DNA of 64,000 nt from an uncultured Pseudomonadales bacterium (GTDB lineage: Bacteria; Pseudomonadota; Gammaproteobacteria; Pseudomonadales; Azotimanducaceae): positions 1,364,001-1,428,000 of the forward strand of contig OY282430.1 in assembly GCA_958296025.1 (NCBI GenBank), given 5' to 3'. Positions within the stretch are counted from its first letter, which is position 1; every line of letters begins with the position of its first letter. Of this stretch, positions 37,762 through 46,359 are shown piece by piece. A program made the position numbers and the translations under genes. The notes below the pieces were generated by a model. The model was not told where the DNA came from. It did not search any database and saw nothing but the letters and a program-made list of their open reading frames with translations.

Positions 37762-39402
37762 TCAGGGCTCCCCAGCCGCGGTGATGCGGTTGGCTTCGAC
37801 CAAGCTGGTGGTTCCCTCGGCCACCTTGGCCAAGCAGGCGGTTCTTAGGCCCATAAAGCCGTGCTGGCGGGCTTGGGCGGCCAGCGCCAGGCTGTCGCCG
37901 TCGTCCATGATGATCTGCGTGATCTCCGGGGTGATCTTCACCACCTCATAAACGCCCACGCGCCCGCTGTAGCCGTTGCGGCAGGCCGGACAACCTTGGG
38001 CGTTGGGCTGAAAGAGGGTAAGGCCGGCTTCGATCTCGGCTTGCGCAAAGCCCTGCCGCAGCAGCAGGGCAGGGGACGTGGGAAAGGATTCCTTGCACTG
38101 TGCGCAGAGACGTCGCGCCAAGCGTTGGGCGATGATGAGCGCTACGGAGGTTGCCAGGTTGAAGGCCGGCACGCCGATGTTGCGCAGCCGGGTCAGGGTT
38201 TCGGCGGCGGAGTTGGTGTGTAGGGTGGACAGCACCAAGTGGCCGGTCTGGGCCGCCTTGACGGCGATTTCCGCGGTCTCCAGGTCACGGATTTCGCCCA
38301 CCATCAGCACGTCCGGGTCCTGACGCAGAAAGGCCCGAAGCGCCGAAGCGAAGTCCAGCCCCACCTTGGGGTTGACGTTGACTTGGTTGACGCCCTCCAG
38401 ATTGATCTCCACCGGGTCCTCGGCGGTGGAGATGTTGCGCTCCGGGGTGTTCAGGGCGTTGAGGCCCGCATAGAGGGTTACCGTCTTGCCGCTGCCCGTG
38501 GGGCCGGTGACTAGAATCATGCCGTCGGGACGGGTCAGGGCCTCCTCGAACAGGGCCTTTTGGCCGGGGTCGAAGCCCAAGACGTCGATGCCGAGACGGG
38601 CGGTGGAGGGGTCCAGAATGCGCAGCACGATCTTCTCCCCCCACAGAGTGGGCAGGCTGTTCACGCGCAGGTCCAGAGCGCGGGATTGGGACAGCCGAAT
38701 CTTGATGCGCCCATCCTGGGGCAGCCGCCGTTCGGCGATGTTCAGCTGGGCCATCACCTTGAGCCGGGCGGCCAGCCGCCGGCCCAGATGCTTGGGCGGC
38801 TTGATGGCCTCGGATAGAAGGCCGTCGGTACGGAAGCGAATGCGGTAGGATGCCTCGAAGGGCTCAAAGTGGACGTCCGAAGCGCCGCTGGCCACGGCGT
38901 CGAGCAGCACTCGGTTGACGAAGCGGACGATGGGCGCTTCCTCGGCGGCGGCGGCGCTTAGCGGCTCCTCGCCCTCCGGCTCGGTCTCCACCGCCAAGGC
39001 GTCCTCGTCCAAGCTGTCCAGACCGCCCTCCAAGGCGCCGCTTAGCCGGCTGTCGGGCAGCCGCCCGAAGCGGCGCATCTCCTCCAAGATGCGTTTCAGC
39101 TTGTCCCGCTGCACCCGCACCGGCTCGATGTCCAAGCCGGCTTGCAGCTTGACCACATCCAAGGCGGACAGATCGGTCGGGTCCGCCACGGCAACGAACA
39201 ACCGCCCGGCGCGGCGCTTCAGAGGCAGCAGGTTGCGCCCGTGCAACGCCCGCTCGGCAAACAGGCTGTCGGGGATGCCGTCCAGATCAAAGGCGTCCAA
39301 GTCCAGCAGCGGCAGATGCGCCAAGCTGTCTGGTCCGGGCGCCGTGTTCGCCAGCCCGCGGCGCACCGATGCGCCCTTGTTTTCAGAACCCTGCATCGCC
39401 AC
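37762..39402 (-). CDS. pilB: Type IV pilus extension ATPase PilB
   Basis: A 546-aa GspE/PilB hexameric ATPase that powers pilus assembly. The N1 domain starts near LPLLDLDAFD, Walker A is VTGPTGSGKT, the Asp box includes ISTAEDPVE, Walker B is DPDVLMVGEIRD, the His box is HLVLSTLHTNSA, and a zinc site CAQC ... CPAC is present. Start is GTG 39402 or ATG 39396. It is the first gene of pilB-C-D on the minus strand, divergent from the prepilin genes. Confidence 0.96.
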   Translation of the reverse strand: MAMQGSENKGASVRRGLANTAPGPDSLAHLPLLDLDAFDLDGIPDSLFAERALHGRNLLPLKRRAGRLFVAVADPTDLSALDVVKLQAGLDIEPVRVQRDKLKRILEEMRRFGRLPDSRLSGALEGGLDSLDEDALAVETEPEGEEPLSAAAAEEAPIVRFVNRVLLDAVASGASDVHFEPFEASYRIRFRTDGLLSEAIKPPKHLGRRLAARLKVMAQLNIAERRLPQDGRIKIRLSQSRALDLRVNSLPTLWGEKIVLRILDPSTARLGIDVLGFDPGQKALFEEALTRPDGMILVTGPTGSGKTVTLYAGLNALNTPERNISTAEDPVEINLEGVNQVNVNPKVGLDFASALRAFLRQDPDVLMVGEIRDLETAEIAVKAAQTGHLVLSTLHTNSAAETLTRLRNIGVPAFNLATSVALIIAQRLARRLCAQCKESFPTSPALLLRQGFAQAEIEAGLTLFQPNAQGCPACRNGYSGRVGVYEVVKITPEITQIIMDDGDSLALAAQARQHGFMGLRTACLAKVAEGTTSLVEANRITAAGEP

Positions 39403-39854
39403 CTATCCCAACCCTTTGGGGCAGCCCCGATGGCTGGACCCGCGCTCTTCTTGTTGTGCCGATAAGCCTACGTTGGACGCGCCCTTAGCGCTGAGGCAAC
39501 GCGGTTTGCATCCCTCCATAGCCGAACCACACCTTTTGATTGGCCTGTGTCCGCACTTCGCGCCGGCCCCATCGGCTTCCCTTGTGGGTTTGGGGCATGC
39601 CGCTGTTGGCTATTGTGGGGCAGGGCTGTGGTCTGCCGGAAGCGGACATCGCCTCTTCGTGGCGTAGGAGAACCGCCCGTCGTGACAGTGGGCAATCGCG
39701 CACTGGTCGTGCGAGAAAACGGCGGCCGCACGTTCATTCAGCGCCGGTTGCAGAACAGGGATGGCTTACAAAAAATAGGGAGAATGGCCATTATGCTGGG
39801 CCTCGCGGGGGGTATACATTGTCCAGCCCACCAGCAAAAGGGGGATGCAACCCA
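39403..39854. other. Divergent intergenic region between pilB and the prepilin gene
   Basis: 452 bases that must hold promoters for both directions. A possible -10 TATACA lies at 39813-39818, 37 bases before the prepilin start, but the matching -35 (TTATGC) is weak. I looked for a sigma-54 site (GG-N10-GC), common for pilA genes, and found no convincing one. GGGGG before 39845 is the likely ribosome-binding site of the prepilin gene. Confidence 0.4.
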
Positions 39855-40511
39855 ATGAAACAACGAGTCACCAAGCGCCCCGCCGGGCGATGGACGGCGA
39901 ATACGGGGGACTCCCGGCGCCGGGAGATGCACGGCAACACCGGGCGGAAGCCCTCAAGCCGCTATCCTGGGGACCACAGATGGCGCGACGTTCGGCCCGG
40001 CACGGCGCGCAAACTGCCCCTGGGCGGGCCGCATCAAGGCGATGGCGGCGGGCGCGGCAAAGGCTTCACGCTCATCGAGCTGATGATCGTCATCGCCATC
40101 ATCGGCATCCTCGGGGCGGTGGCCCTGCCGGCCTATCAGGACTACATCGAAAACGCCAACATGTCCAAGGTGGCCCACCACTTCGAGGAGGGTGCCCGTT
40201 TCGCGGAGCACCAAGTGCGCAAGGTGCAGGCGGACGTCGCCATCGGGCGCCTCGCCAATCTAGCCGCGGCGGACGCCACCGGGGACTACACCCAAGCCGG
40301 TCTTGTGGCCCTGCTCAACGCCGAAGGCGGCACAGCTCCCGGCGGCGGCCCGGCCTATGTGGAGGGCGCCGGGGACGGTGCCACGGGCGCCATCGGCGTT
40401 GCCGTCACCGGCACCTTCAACGCCGGCAATTGGACCGCCACCTTTGAACGGCCGGCCATCTACGAATTTCCCGCAGCCATTACCCGTGAAGCGACCTGGG
40501 CGGGTGCCTAG
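39855..40511 (+). CDS. Type IV major prepilin (PilA-like) with very long leader
   Basis: A 218-aa class IV prepilin. The mature start and spine helix are unmistakable: cleavage after GRGKG, then [20 protein letters not shown] with Glu at +5. From ATG 39855 the leader is 70 residues, very basic and Gly-rich ([16 protein letters not shown]...), whereas type IVa leaders are usually under 10 and IVb about 15-30. A second in-frame ATG (39927) would still leave 46 residues, and no closer in-frame start exists. The mature domain lacks an obvious C-terminal disulfide pair. The next gene encodes a second pilin; PilB, C and D are divergent. Confidence 0.85.
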   Translation: MKQRVTKRPAGRWTANTGDSRRREMHGNTGRKPSSRYPGDHRWRDVRPGTARKLPLGGPHQGDGGGRGKGFTLIELMIVIAIIGILGAVALPAYQDYIENANMSKVAHHFEEGARFAEHQVRKVQADVAIGRLANLAAADATGDYTQAGLVALLNAEGGTAPGGGPAYVEGAGDGATGAIGVAVTGTFNAGNWTATFERPAIYEFPAAITREATWAGA

Positions 40512-40530
40512 CGAAGCGGCGAAGCGGCGA

Positions 40531-40959
40531 ATGAAGCGATTGGCAAAGACCGGCGGCGCATCCACGCCCGACAGAGAGTTCATCCGACAGGGGAGGGCGC
40601 TGCCCTTGGGGTTGAGCCTGCTGGAGCTCTTGGTGGCCTTGGCCATCGTCGCGGTGCTGACCGCGGTGGCCGTGCCCCTGTATCGGGACACTGTGCGAAC
40701 CTCCCAGGAAGGCGCCCTCATCGCTGGCATCACCGCGTTGGCGCTGTTTCAGGAGGATTTCCGCCTGCGCCAAGGCGCCTACCTCTTGCAGGCCGCCGAC
40801 GCCGCAGCCATCACCACCGCCATTGGCTGGCGGCCGAGTGCCGGGGACAACGCCGCCTACCGCATCGCCCCGGCTGGCGACGGTGCCTATCAAGTCACCG
40901 CCACTGCCGCAGATGGCGTCAGGGTGTGCATGGAAATGCCGGCCCGGGTGCGCTGCTAG
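40531..40959 (+). CDS. Minor type IV pilin-like protein
   Basis: A 142-aa protein with a prepilin motif: a 27-residue leader ending ALPLG, then LSLLELLVALAIVAVLTAVA with Glu at +5, followed by PLYRDTVRTSQEG. Position +1 is Leu instead of the usual Phe. The C-terminus has two cysteines (VCMEMPARVRC) that could form the pilin disulfide loop. It starts 20 bases after the main prepilin stop and is probably co-transcribed; a PilE/minor pilin role is inferred. Confidence 0.8.
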   Translation: MKRLAKTGGASTPDREFIRQGRALPLGLSLLELLVALAIVAVLTAVAVPLYRDTVRTSQEGALIAGITALALFQEDFRLRQGAYLLQAADAAAITTAIGWRPSAGDNAAYRIAPAGDGAYQVTATAADGVRVCMEMPARVRC

Positions 40960-41163
40960 GGTCCTGTCCCGCGCAAGCGGACACCACTCTGGGGATTTCC
41001 ACACGAAGCCGCAGCCCATTTGCGTTAAGCTGTAGCCTGCGCGTTGTGCTAGGGGCCGCTTGGGCGGGCCTTTGCAACGCTTCCCGAAATGAAGGTTTTT
41101 TGTCGAAATTGAAAGCCTATCACCGCGTCACAAGGGGCTGGTGAAGCCAGGGGTTGGACGATC

Positions 41164-41952
41164 GTGGAGCGGCAGGACATCGATGGCTACGCGGCGGAGC
41201 TGCATCGGGCGCTGCGTCAGGCCGAGGTGGTGGACCCGCTCACAGACCGGGCGCCGGGCATCGGCATTGAGGACGCCTACCACATATCCAAGGGGCTGTT
41301 GGCCCTGCGGCAGAAGGATGGCGAACGGGTGGTCGGCAAGAAGATCGGCGTGACCAGTGCCGCCGTGCAGAACATGCTGGGTGTGCGGCAGCCGGACTTC
41401 GGCTACCTGACCGATGCCATGGAGGTGCAAACGGGTGGCGTCATACCCATCGAGGACCAGCTGATCCAACCCCGCGCCGAAGCGGAGATCGCCTTCGTCT
41501 TGAAGGCGGATCTGGAGGGGCCTGGGGTGACCGCCGCCGATGTGCTGCAAGCAACGGACTTCCTGATGCCCTGCCTGGAGATCGTCGATTCGCGCATCCG
41601 CGACTGGCGCATCAAGATTCAGGACACGGTGGCGGACAACGCCTCCTGCGGCTGTTTCGTCCTGGGTCATCAGGCCGTCGATCCAAGGGATCTGGACCTG
41701 ACCACCTGCGGGGTGGTGATGGAGCTGAACGGCGCCGTCGTCGCAACGGGTGCCGGTGCCGCGGCGCTCGGCTCCTCGCCGGTGGCCTGCATGGTTTGGC
41801 TGGCCAACCAGCTCGGTGCCTTGGGCGTCGCCCTGAACAAGGGGGAAGTGGTGCTGTCCGGCTCCTTGGTGCCCTTGCAGCCGGTGCGGTCCGGCGATGA
41901 GGTGCGGGCTTCGATAGGTGGCATCGGCCAGGTGTCGGTGCGCTTTGGCTAA
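41164..41952 (+). CDS. 2-oxopent-4-enoate hydratase
   Basis: A 262-aa hydratase of the lower meta-cleavage pathway (MhpD/DmpE/TesE group), which adds water to 2-hydroxypenta-2,4-dienoate. Landmarks are GKKIGVTSAAVQNMLGV, FGYLTDAM, PRAEAEIAFVLKADL and EIVDSRIRDWRIKIQDTVADNAS, with acidic metal ligands in the AEAE and EIVDSR segments. The start is GTG 41164. The acylating aldehyde dehydrogenase follows after 18 bases. No ring-cleavage dioxygenase is nearby, so the substrate source (aromatic or steroid) is unknown. Confidence 0.92.
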   Translation: MERQDIDGYAAELHRALRQAEVVDPLTDRAPGIGIEDAYHISKGLLALRQKDGERVVGKKIGVTSAAVQNMLGVRQPDFGYLTDAMEVQTGGVIPIEDQLIQPRAEAEIAFVLKADLEGPGVTAADVLQATDFLMPCLEIVDSRIRDWRIKIQDTVADNASCGCFVLGHQAVDPRDLDLTTCGVVMELNGAVVATGAGAAALGSSPVACMVWLANQLGALGVALNKGEVVLSGSLVPLQPVRSGDEVRASIGGIGQVSVRFG

Positions 41953-41970
41953 TTGAATAGGGATGCCGTC

Positions 41971-42873
41971 ATGCCAGTGAATTGCGCTCTGATCGGCTCC
42001 GGCAACATCGGTACGGACCTGCTGTACAAGCTGCTGCGCAGCGAGCTGTTGAACCCGGTCTGGATGGTGGGCATAGATCCGCAGTCGGAAGGGTTGCTCC
42101 GGGCGCGGCAGCGGGGTCTCATGGTCACCGACCAAGGGGTGGAGGGGCTGCTGCCGCATATCGACCGGGACGCGGTGCGCATCGCTTTTGACGCCACCTC
42201 CGCCTACTGCCATCGGGACAACGCCGGAAAGCTGGGCGACCATGGCGTCAAGATGATCGATTTGACCCCGGCGGCCATCGGCCCCTACTGCGTTCCGCCG
42301 GTGAACTTGGCGAAGCACCTGTTGGCTGAGGCGCACAACATCAACATGGTCACCTGCGGCGGCCAGGCCACCATCCCCATCGTCCACGCCGTCAGCCGGG
42401 TGCAGCCAGTGGCTTACGGCGAAATCGTGGCGACGACCGCCTCCAAGTCCGCTGGGCCCGGCACCCGCAAGAACATCGACGAGTTCACCCAAACCACCGC
42501 CCGCGCCATCGAACAAATCGGCGGCGCCAAGCAGGGCAAGGCCATCATCATCCTCAACCCGGCGGAACCGCCCTTGGTGATGCGGGACACCGTGCATTGC
42601 CTGTTGCAGGATGAACCGGACGAGGCGGCCATCCGCGCCTCCCTGCTGCGCATGGCGGCCGAGGTGCGGCAATACGTTCCCGGCTACCGCATCAAGGAGG
42701 GGCCGATCTTCGACGGCCGCCGCGTCTCCACCTTCCTGGAGGTGGAAGGCACCGGAGACTATTTGCCCGCCTACGCCGGCAATCTGGACATCATGACCGC
42801 CGCCGCCGTCCGCGCCGGGGAGCTGATGGCGGCGCACTTCGAACAGCCAGCGGTTGCGGAGGCGGCAGGATGA
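41971..42873 (+). CDS. Acetaldehyde dehydrogenase (acylating)
   Basis: A 300-aa enzyme (MhpF/DmpF type) that converts acetaldehyde, CoA and NAD+ to acetyl-CoA. The NAD-binding loop is [12 protein letters not shown], the catalytic cysteine is in [10 protein letters not shown], and KIIDLTPAA-like and [13 protein letters not shown] segments follow. ATG 41971 has AGGGA seven bases upstream; a TTG at 41953 is unlikely. The stop overlaps the aldolase start by ATGA. The enzyme normally forms a channelling complex with that aldolase. Confidence 0.95.
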   Translation: MPVNCALIGSGNIGTDLLYKLLRSELLNPVWMVGIDPQSEGLLRARQRGLMVTDQGVEGLLPHIDRDAVRIAFDATSAYCHRDNAGKLGDHGVKMIDLTPAAIGPYCVPPVNLAKHLLAEAHNINMVTCGGQATIPIVHAVSRVQPVAYGEIVATTASKSAGPGTRKNIDEFTQTTARAIEQIGGAKQGKAIIILNPAEPPLVMRDTVHCLLQDEPDEAAIRASLLRMAAEVRQYVPGYRIKEGPIFDGRRVSTFLEVEGTGDYLPAYAGNLDIMTAAAVRAGELMAAHFEQPAVAEAAG

Positions 42874-43892
42874 ACCTCGCCGGCAAGGCAATCACCCTGC
42901 ACGACATGTCGTTGCGCGACGGCATGCATTCGGTGGCGCATCAGTTCACTGTGGAGCAGATGGCGGCCTTGGCCACCGCCTTGGACCGGGCCAAGGTGCC
43001 GATGCTCGAGGTCACCCACGGGGACGGCTTGAGCGGCACCTCCATCACCTACGGCTTCGGCCGGCACTCCGATGAGGAGTACCTGAAGGCGGTGGTGCCG
43101 AAGATGCGGCACAGCAAGGTATCGGTGCTGCTGCTGCCCGGTATCGGCACCGTGGAGGATTTGAAAATGGCGCAGGGCTGCGGCGTCCACACCGTGCGGG
43201 TGGCCACCCACTGCACCGAGGCGGACGTGGCGGAGCAGCACATCGGCTATGCCGCCAAGCAAGGCTTCGACACCGTGGGTTTCCTGATGATGGCGCACAT
43301 GATTCCGCCGGCGGAATTGGCGCGGCAGGCCGAGCGGATGGTCTCCTACGGCGCCAACTGCATCTATGTGACGGACTCGGCCGGCTATATGTTGCCGGAC
43401 GACGTCAGCGCGAAGATCGGCCTGCTGCGCAGCCGCCTCGATGCCGAGATCGAAATCGGCTTCCACGGCCATCATAATCTGGCGATGGGCATCGCCAACT
43501 CCCTGGCGGCGGTGGAAGCGGGGGCCAAGCGCATCGACGGTTCCGTGGCCGGCTTCGGCGCCGGGGCCGGCAACACCCCCTTGGAGGTGTTCGCTGCGGT
43601 CTGCGACCGCATGGGCATCCGCACCGGCGTCGATCTGGACGCGATCATGGACGCCGCCGAAGACGTGGCCCTGCCGATCATGGGGCAGCCCACCCGCATC
43701 AGCCGCGATGCCCTGATCCTCGGCCACGCCGGGGTTTACTCCTCCTTCCTGCTGCACGCCAAGCGGGCCGAGCAAAAGCACGGCGTTCCGTCCCGGGACA
43801 TCCTCATCGAACTGGGCAAGCGCAAGACCGTGGGCGGGCAGGAGGACATGATCGAGGACGTGGCCTTGGAATTGCTGCGCAGCCGAAGCTGA
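42870..43892 (+). CDS. 4-hydroxy-2-oxovalerate aldolase
   Basis: A 340-aa class II HMGL-like aldolase (MhpE/DmpG type) that splits 4-hydroxy-2-oxovalerate into pyruvate and acetaldehyde. Visible are [17 protein letters not shown] with the metal-binding Asp, [12 protein letters not shown], and the metal ligands in [14 protein letters not shown]; the C-terminal dehydrogenase-communication domain follows. It overlaps the dehydrogenase gene by four bases, consistent with the two proteins working as a complex. Confidence 0.96.
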   Translation: MNLAGKAITLHDMSLRDGMHSVAHQFTVEQMAALATALDRAKVPMLEVTHGDGLSGTSITYGFGRHSDEEYLKAVVPKMRHSKVSVLLLPGIGTVEDLKMAQGCGVHTVRVATHCTEADVAEQHIGYAAKQGFDTVGFLMMAHMIPPAELARQAERMVSYGANCIYVTDSAGYMLPDDVSAKIGLLRSRLDAEIEIGFHGHHNLAMGIANSLAAVEAGAKRIDGSVAGFGAGAGNTPLEVFAAVCDRMGIRTGVDLDAIMDAAEDVALPIMGQPTRISRDALILGHAGVYSSFLLHAKRAEQKHGVPSRDILIELGKRKTVGGQEDMIEDVALELLRSRS

Positions 43893-43893
43893 G

Positions 43894-43929
43894 GGACGCT
43901 TGCCGGCGCCACCCAGGGCCGGTGCGTCC
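43894..43929. terminator. Hairpin between convergent aldolase and MFS genes
   Basis: GGACGC (43894-43899) pairs with GCGTCC (43924-43929), and inside it GCCGGC pairs with GCCGGT, giving a long stem just after the aldolase stop. The genes converge, so it could serve both strands. There is no clear T-tract. Confidence 0.4.
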
Positions 43930-43967
43930 TCGGCGTGGCCACGAAATGGCTTGATCGTTGGTGGTCC

Positions 43968-45653
43968 TTAATCTCCTTTAGGCATTGTGTTGTGGTTCTG
44001 TGCCGGGGCTTGCGCTTGCGCGTTGCGGGCTGCTTCGTCGGCCCGCAGATGGCGCATGGCCAGGCACAGGAAGAGAATGCCGAAGGCGAACATGGTCAAG
44101 CCCAGCATCATGGCCCGCTGCAGGGCCAGGCCGTCGCTTAGGCCGGCGGCGCTGAACAGATCGCTGAATTGGCCGATCATGAAGGGTCCCAGCGCCAAGC
44201 CGATGAAGGTGATCATCAGGATATAGAAGGCCGAAGCCGTGGCCCGCATTTTCGGCAGCATGAGGTCGTTCACCGTGCTGGCCGCACCGCCCACCCATAT
44301 CGGGGACAGCATGGAGAACAGGAAACTGCATCCGTAGGCGATCCATACGGAGTCCGTGAGCAGGAAGAGGAAGGCGAAGGGGGTGGAGAGCAGGGCGGCG
44401 GCCACGCCCAGCCACAGCCTTGCCGTGGGTAGCCGCGGCCTGAGGCGGTCCGCCAGGACGCCACCGAGAGTGACGCCCATCCAGCCGCCGATGGCGGCGC
44501 CCAAGCCGAGCATGGCGCCGGCTTCCGCCAAGCCCACGTCATGCATGCGCAGCAGGTAGGGCGGCGACCAGAAGCCGGCGCCGTAGGTGACGAAGGAAAG
44601 ACACGGAAAGCCAATGCTGATGAAAATGAAGGTGCGGGAGCGGAACATCAGGGTGAAGACCGCCGGCTCCCGCAGCTTCAGCCCCTGTATCCAAGAGGCG
44701 GCGGCATAGACGCCGATGCCGAGGGCGATCCATTGCACTGGGTTGGTGAACAGCAGGTTGGCGGCCAAGGCGGCCAAGGCGACGGCGGCGGCCAGCAGGA
44801 GGTTGCTGGCGACAGCCCGCCGTCCGCCAAGGCTGGCTAGGTTGAAAAGCGTAAAGGGCGGTAGCACGGCGTACAGAGAACTGAGGGTTTCTCGAAACGG
44901 ATGTGGATCAGGGGCGACCCGCAGCGCCTCGCTCAGGCCGCGCACCGGCTCCCGCAGCGTCCACACCCAAAGAGCCACCAGCAGGCCCGGCAGCCCCACG
45001 GCCAGGAAGGCCGCCTGCCAACCTTGCAGGCCAAAGGGGGCGGAGGCGGCCTCCGGGTATAGGCTTTCCCAGGCGTCCACCACCGCCGCGCCGAGGAACA
45101 GGCCGACGCCGGCGCCAATATAGACGCCGCTCGAATAGATGGACAGCACCGTAGCGCGAACCTTGGGGGCGAAGTAGTCGGACAGCATGGAGAAGGCCGC
45201 TGGGGTGGCGCTGGCCTCGCCCACGCCCACGCCGAAGCGGTAGGTGGCTAGGGTGGTGAAATTCCGCGCCGTGCCGGACAGTGCGGTCATCAGGCTCCAG
45301 AAGCCCAGACCTAGGGAGATGAGGCTCTTGCGCGACCAGGTGTCCGCCAACTTGCCCAAGGGGATGCCGAAGACGGCGTAGAACACGGCGAAGGCGGTGC
45401 CGTACAGAAAACCGATGTCGGCGTCGGAGATGCCGAGGTCCGCCTTAATTTCCTCGGCCAGGATGGAGATGATCTGCCGGTCGATGAAGTTGAAGACATA
45501 GACGATCAGCAGCACCACCAAGACGTACTTGGCGTAGCGGCCGCCGACCTCGGGGCTGGCATGGGCGCCGTCCTGCGCACTTGCGTTGCCGCTGCCGCCG
45601 GGAGCGCTGCTGCAATGGGCATCATCGCCGCTGGCGGCGGCCTCAGAACTCAA
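43968..45653 (-). CDS. MFS transporter, Spinster-like
   Basis: A 561-aa major facilitator with about 12 membrane helices. The first segment (YVLVVLLIVYVFNFIDRQIISILAEEIK) and GIPLGKLADTWSRKSLI are typical of the bacterial Spinster-like group often found with aromatic or steroid catabolic genes. The likely start is TTG 45653, overlapping the nitroreductase stop by 11 bases, with GGAG six bases upstream; no in-frame ATG exists before the first helix. Substrate unknown. Confidence 0.88.
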   Translation of the reverse strand: MSSEAAASGDDAHCSSAPGGSGNASAQDGAHASPEVGGRYAKYVLVVLLIVYVFNFIDRQIISILAEEIKADLGISDADIGFLYGTAFAVFYAVFGIPLGKLADTWSRKSLISLGLGFWSLMTALSGTARNFTTLATYRFGVGVGEASATPAAFSMLSDYFAPKVRATVLSIYSSGVYIGAGVGLFLGAAVVDAWESLYPEAASAPFGLQGWQAAFLAVGLPGLLVALWVWTLREPVRGLSEALRVAPDPHPFRETLSSLYAVLPPFTLFNLASLGGRRAVASNLLLAAAVALAALAANLLFTNPVQWIALGIGVYAAASWIQGLKLREPAVFTLMFRSRTFIFISIGFPCLSFVTYGAGFWSPPYLLRMHDVGLAEAGAMLGLGAAIGGWMGVTLGGVLADRLRPRLPTARLWLGVAAALLSTPFAFLFLLTDSVWIAYGCSFLFSMLSPIWVGGAASTVNDLMLPKMRATASAFYILMITFIGLALGPFMIGQFSDLFSAAGLSDGLALQRAMMLGLTMFAFGILFLCLAMRHLRADEAARNAQAQAPAQNHNTMPKGD

Positions 45654-46308
45654 GAGGCGCTCCGCCCCAGCGTTCCAGCGCGGCGAACGCCTTTACTGGC
45701 TTGCGCCTAAGCTTGGTCAACTGCTTCACCGGGCGGCCCAAGGGCAGCATGGCGGCGAAGGCCATCTGCTCCGGTACGCCCAGAAAGGCTTGCAGTTCTT
45801 TTCCCTTGGCACCGACGAAGGTGGTCAGGGTGCCGCCGAGCCCTTCATTGCGGGCGGCCAACAGAATGTTCCAGACAAACGGATAGATGGAGGCGCCGGC
45901 GATGACGCTGACCCGATCCTGCCTGGCGTCAAAGGCGGCCACCTCGCGGAGGTCAACAAACACCAGCAGCACCACGGGCGCCTGCGCCATCTTGCGGACG
46001 AACGTCATGGGCGGATCGCTGGCCGCGACCTCCGCTTCCGTCACCCGGGATGGGTTGACGGGGTTGAACGGCGCCTCGCCGGCCTGAACCTGCGCCCAAT
46101 AACGCTTGAAGGTGGGTTCAATCCACTCCAGCAAGCGCTTGCGGGTAGCCGCTTGGCGCACCACGATCACCTTCCAGCCCTGCCGGTTGCCGCCGCTGGG
46201 GGCGAACCGGGCGTTGTCCAGAATCCTGCCGATCTGGGCGTCGGAAACTGGCTCGTCGGTGAAGTCCCTGGCGGCGAAAGTGGTGCGCATCACTTCGTGG
46301 AGTTCCAA
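45643..46308 (-). CDS. Nitroreductase family FMN enzyme
   Basis: A 221-aa NAD(P)H-dependent flavin oxidoreductase. It has the N-terminal MRTTFAARDFTDEPVSDAQIGRIL pattern, the FMN-contacting RFAPSGGNRQGWKVIVV segment, and the C-terminal GLGGTLTTF with LPLGRPVK. The start is TTG 46308, supported by AAGGAGG five bases upstream; a longer frame runs into an insertion sequence end and is rejected. It forms a coupled pair with the MFS transporter. An ISNCY-type element inserted about 35 bases upstream probably separates it from its native promoter. Substrate unknown. Confidence 0.88.
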   Translation of the reverse strand: MELHEVMRTTFAARDFTDEPVSDAQIGRILDNARFAPSGGNRQGWKVIVVRQAATRKRLLEWIEPTFKRYWAQVQAGEAPFNPVNPSRVTEAEVAASDPPMTFVRKMAQAPVVLLVFVDLREVAAFDARQDRVSVIAGASIYPFVWNILLAARNEGLGGTLTTFVGAKGKELQAFLGVPEQMAFAAMLPLGRPVKQLTKLRRKPVKAFAALERWGGAPLEF

Positions 46309-46342
46309 AGCCCCCTCCTTCCCTGTGGCGAATTGGCGCACC

Positions 46343-46359
46343 TTAACCGAAGGCGGGGG
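46343..46359. repeat. Left target-site duplication of the insertion sequence
   Basis: TTAACCGAAGGCGGGG plus one extra G, directly abutting the left end (TGTCA...) of the element. The same 16 bases abut the right end at 47879-47894. Confidence 0.85.

Noticed and set aside
39740-39830. Sigma-54 promoter before the prepilin gene
   Set aside because: TTGCAG near 39748 resembles a -12 element, but no GG lies at the required spacing.
39540-39854. Upstream extension of the prepilin frame
   Set aside because: It lies in the divergent promoter region and lacks a ribosome-binding site; ATG 39855 has one.
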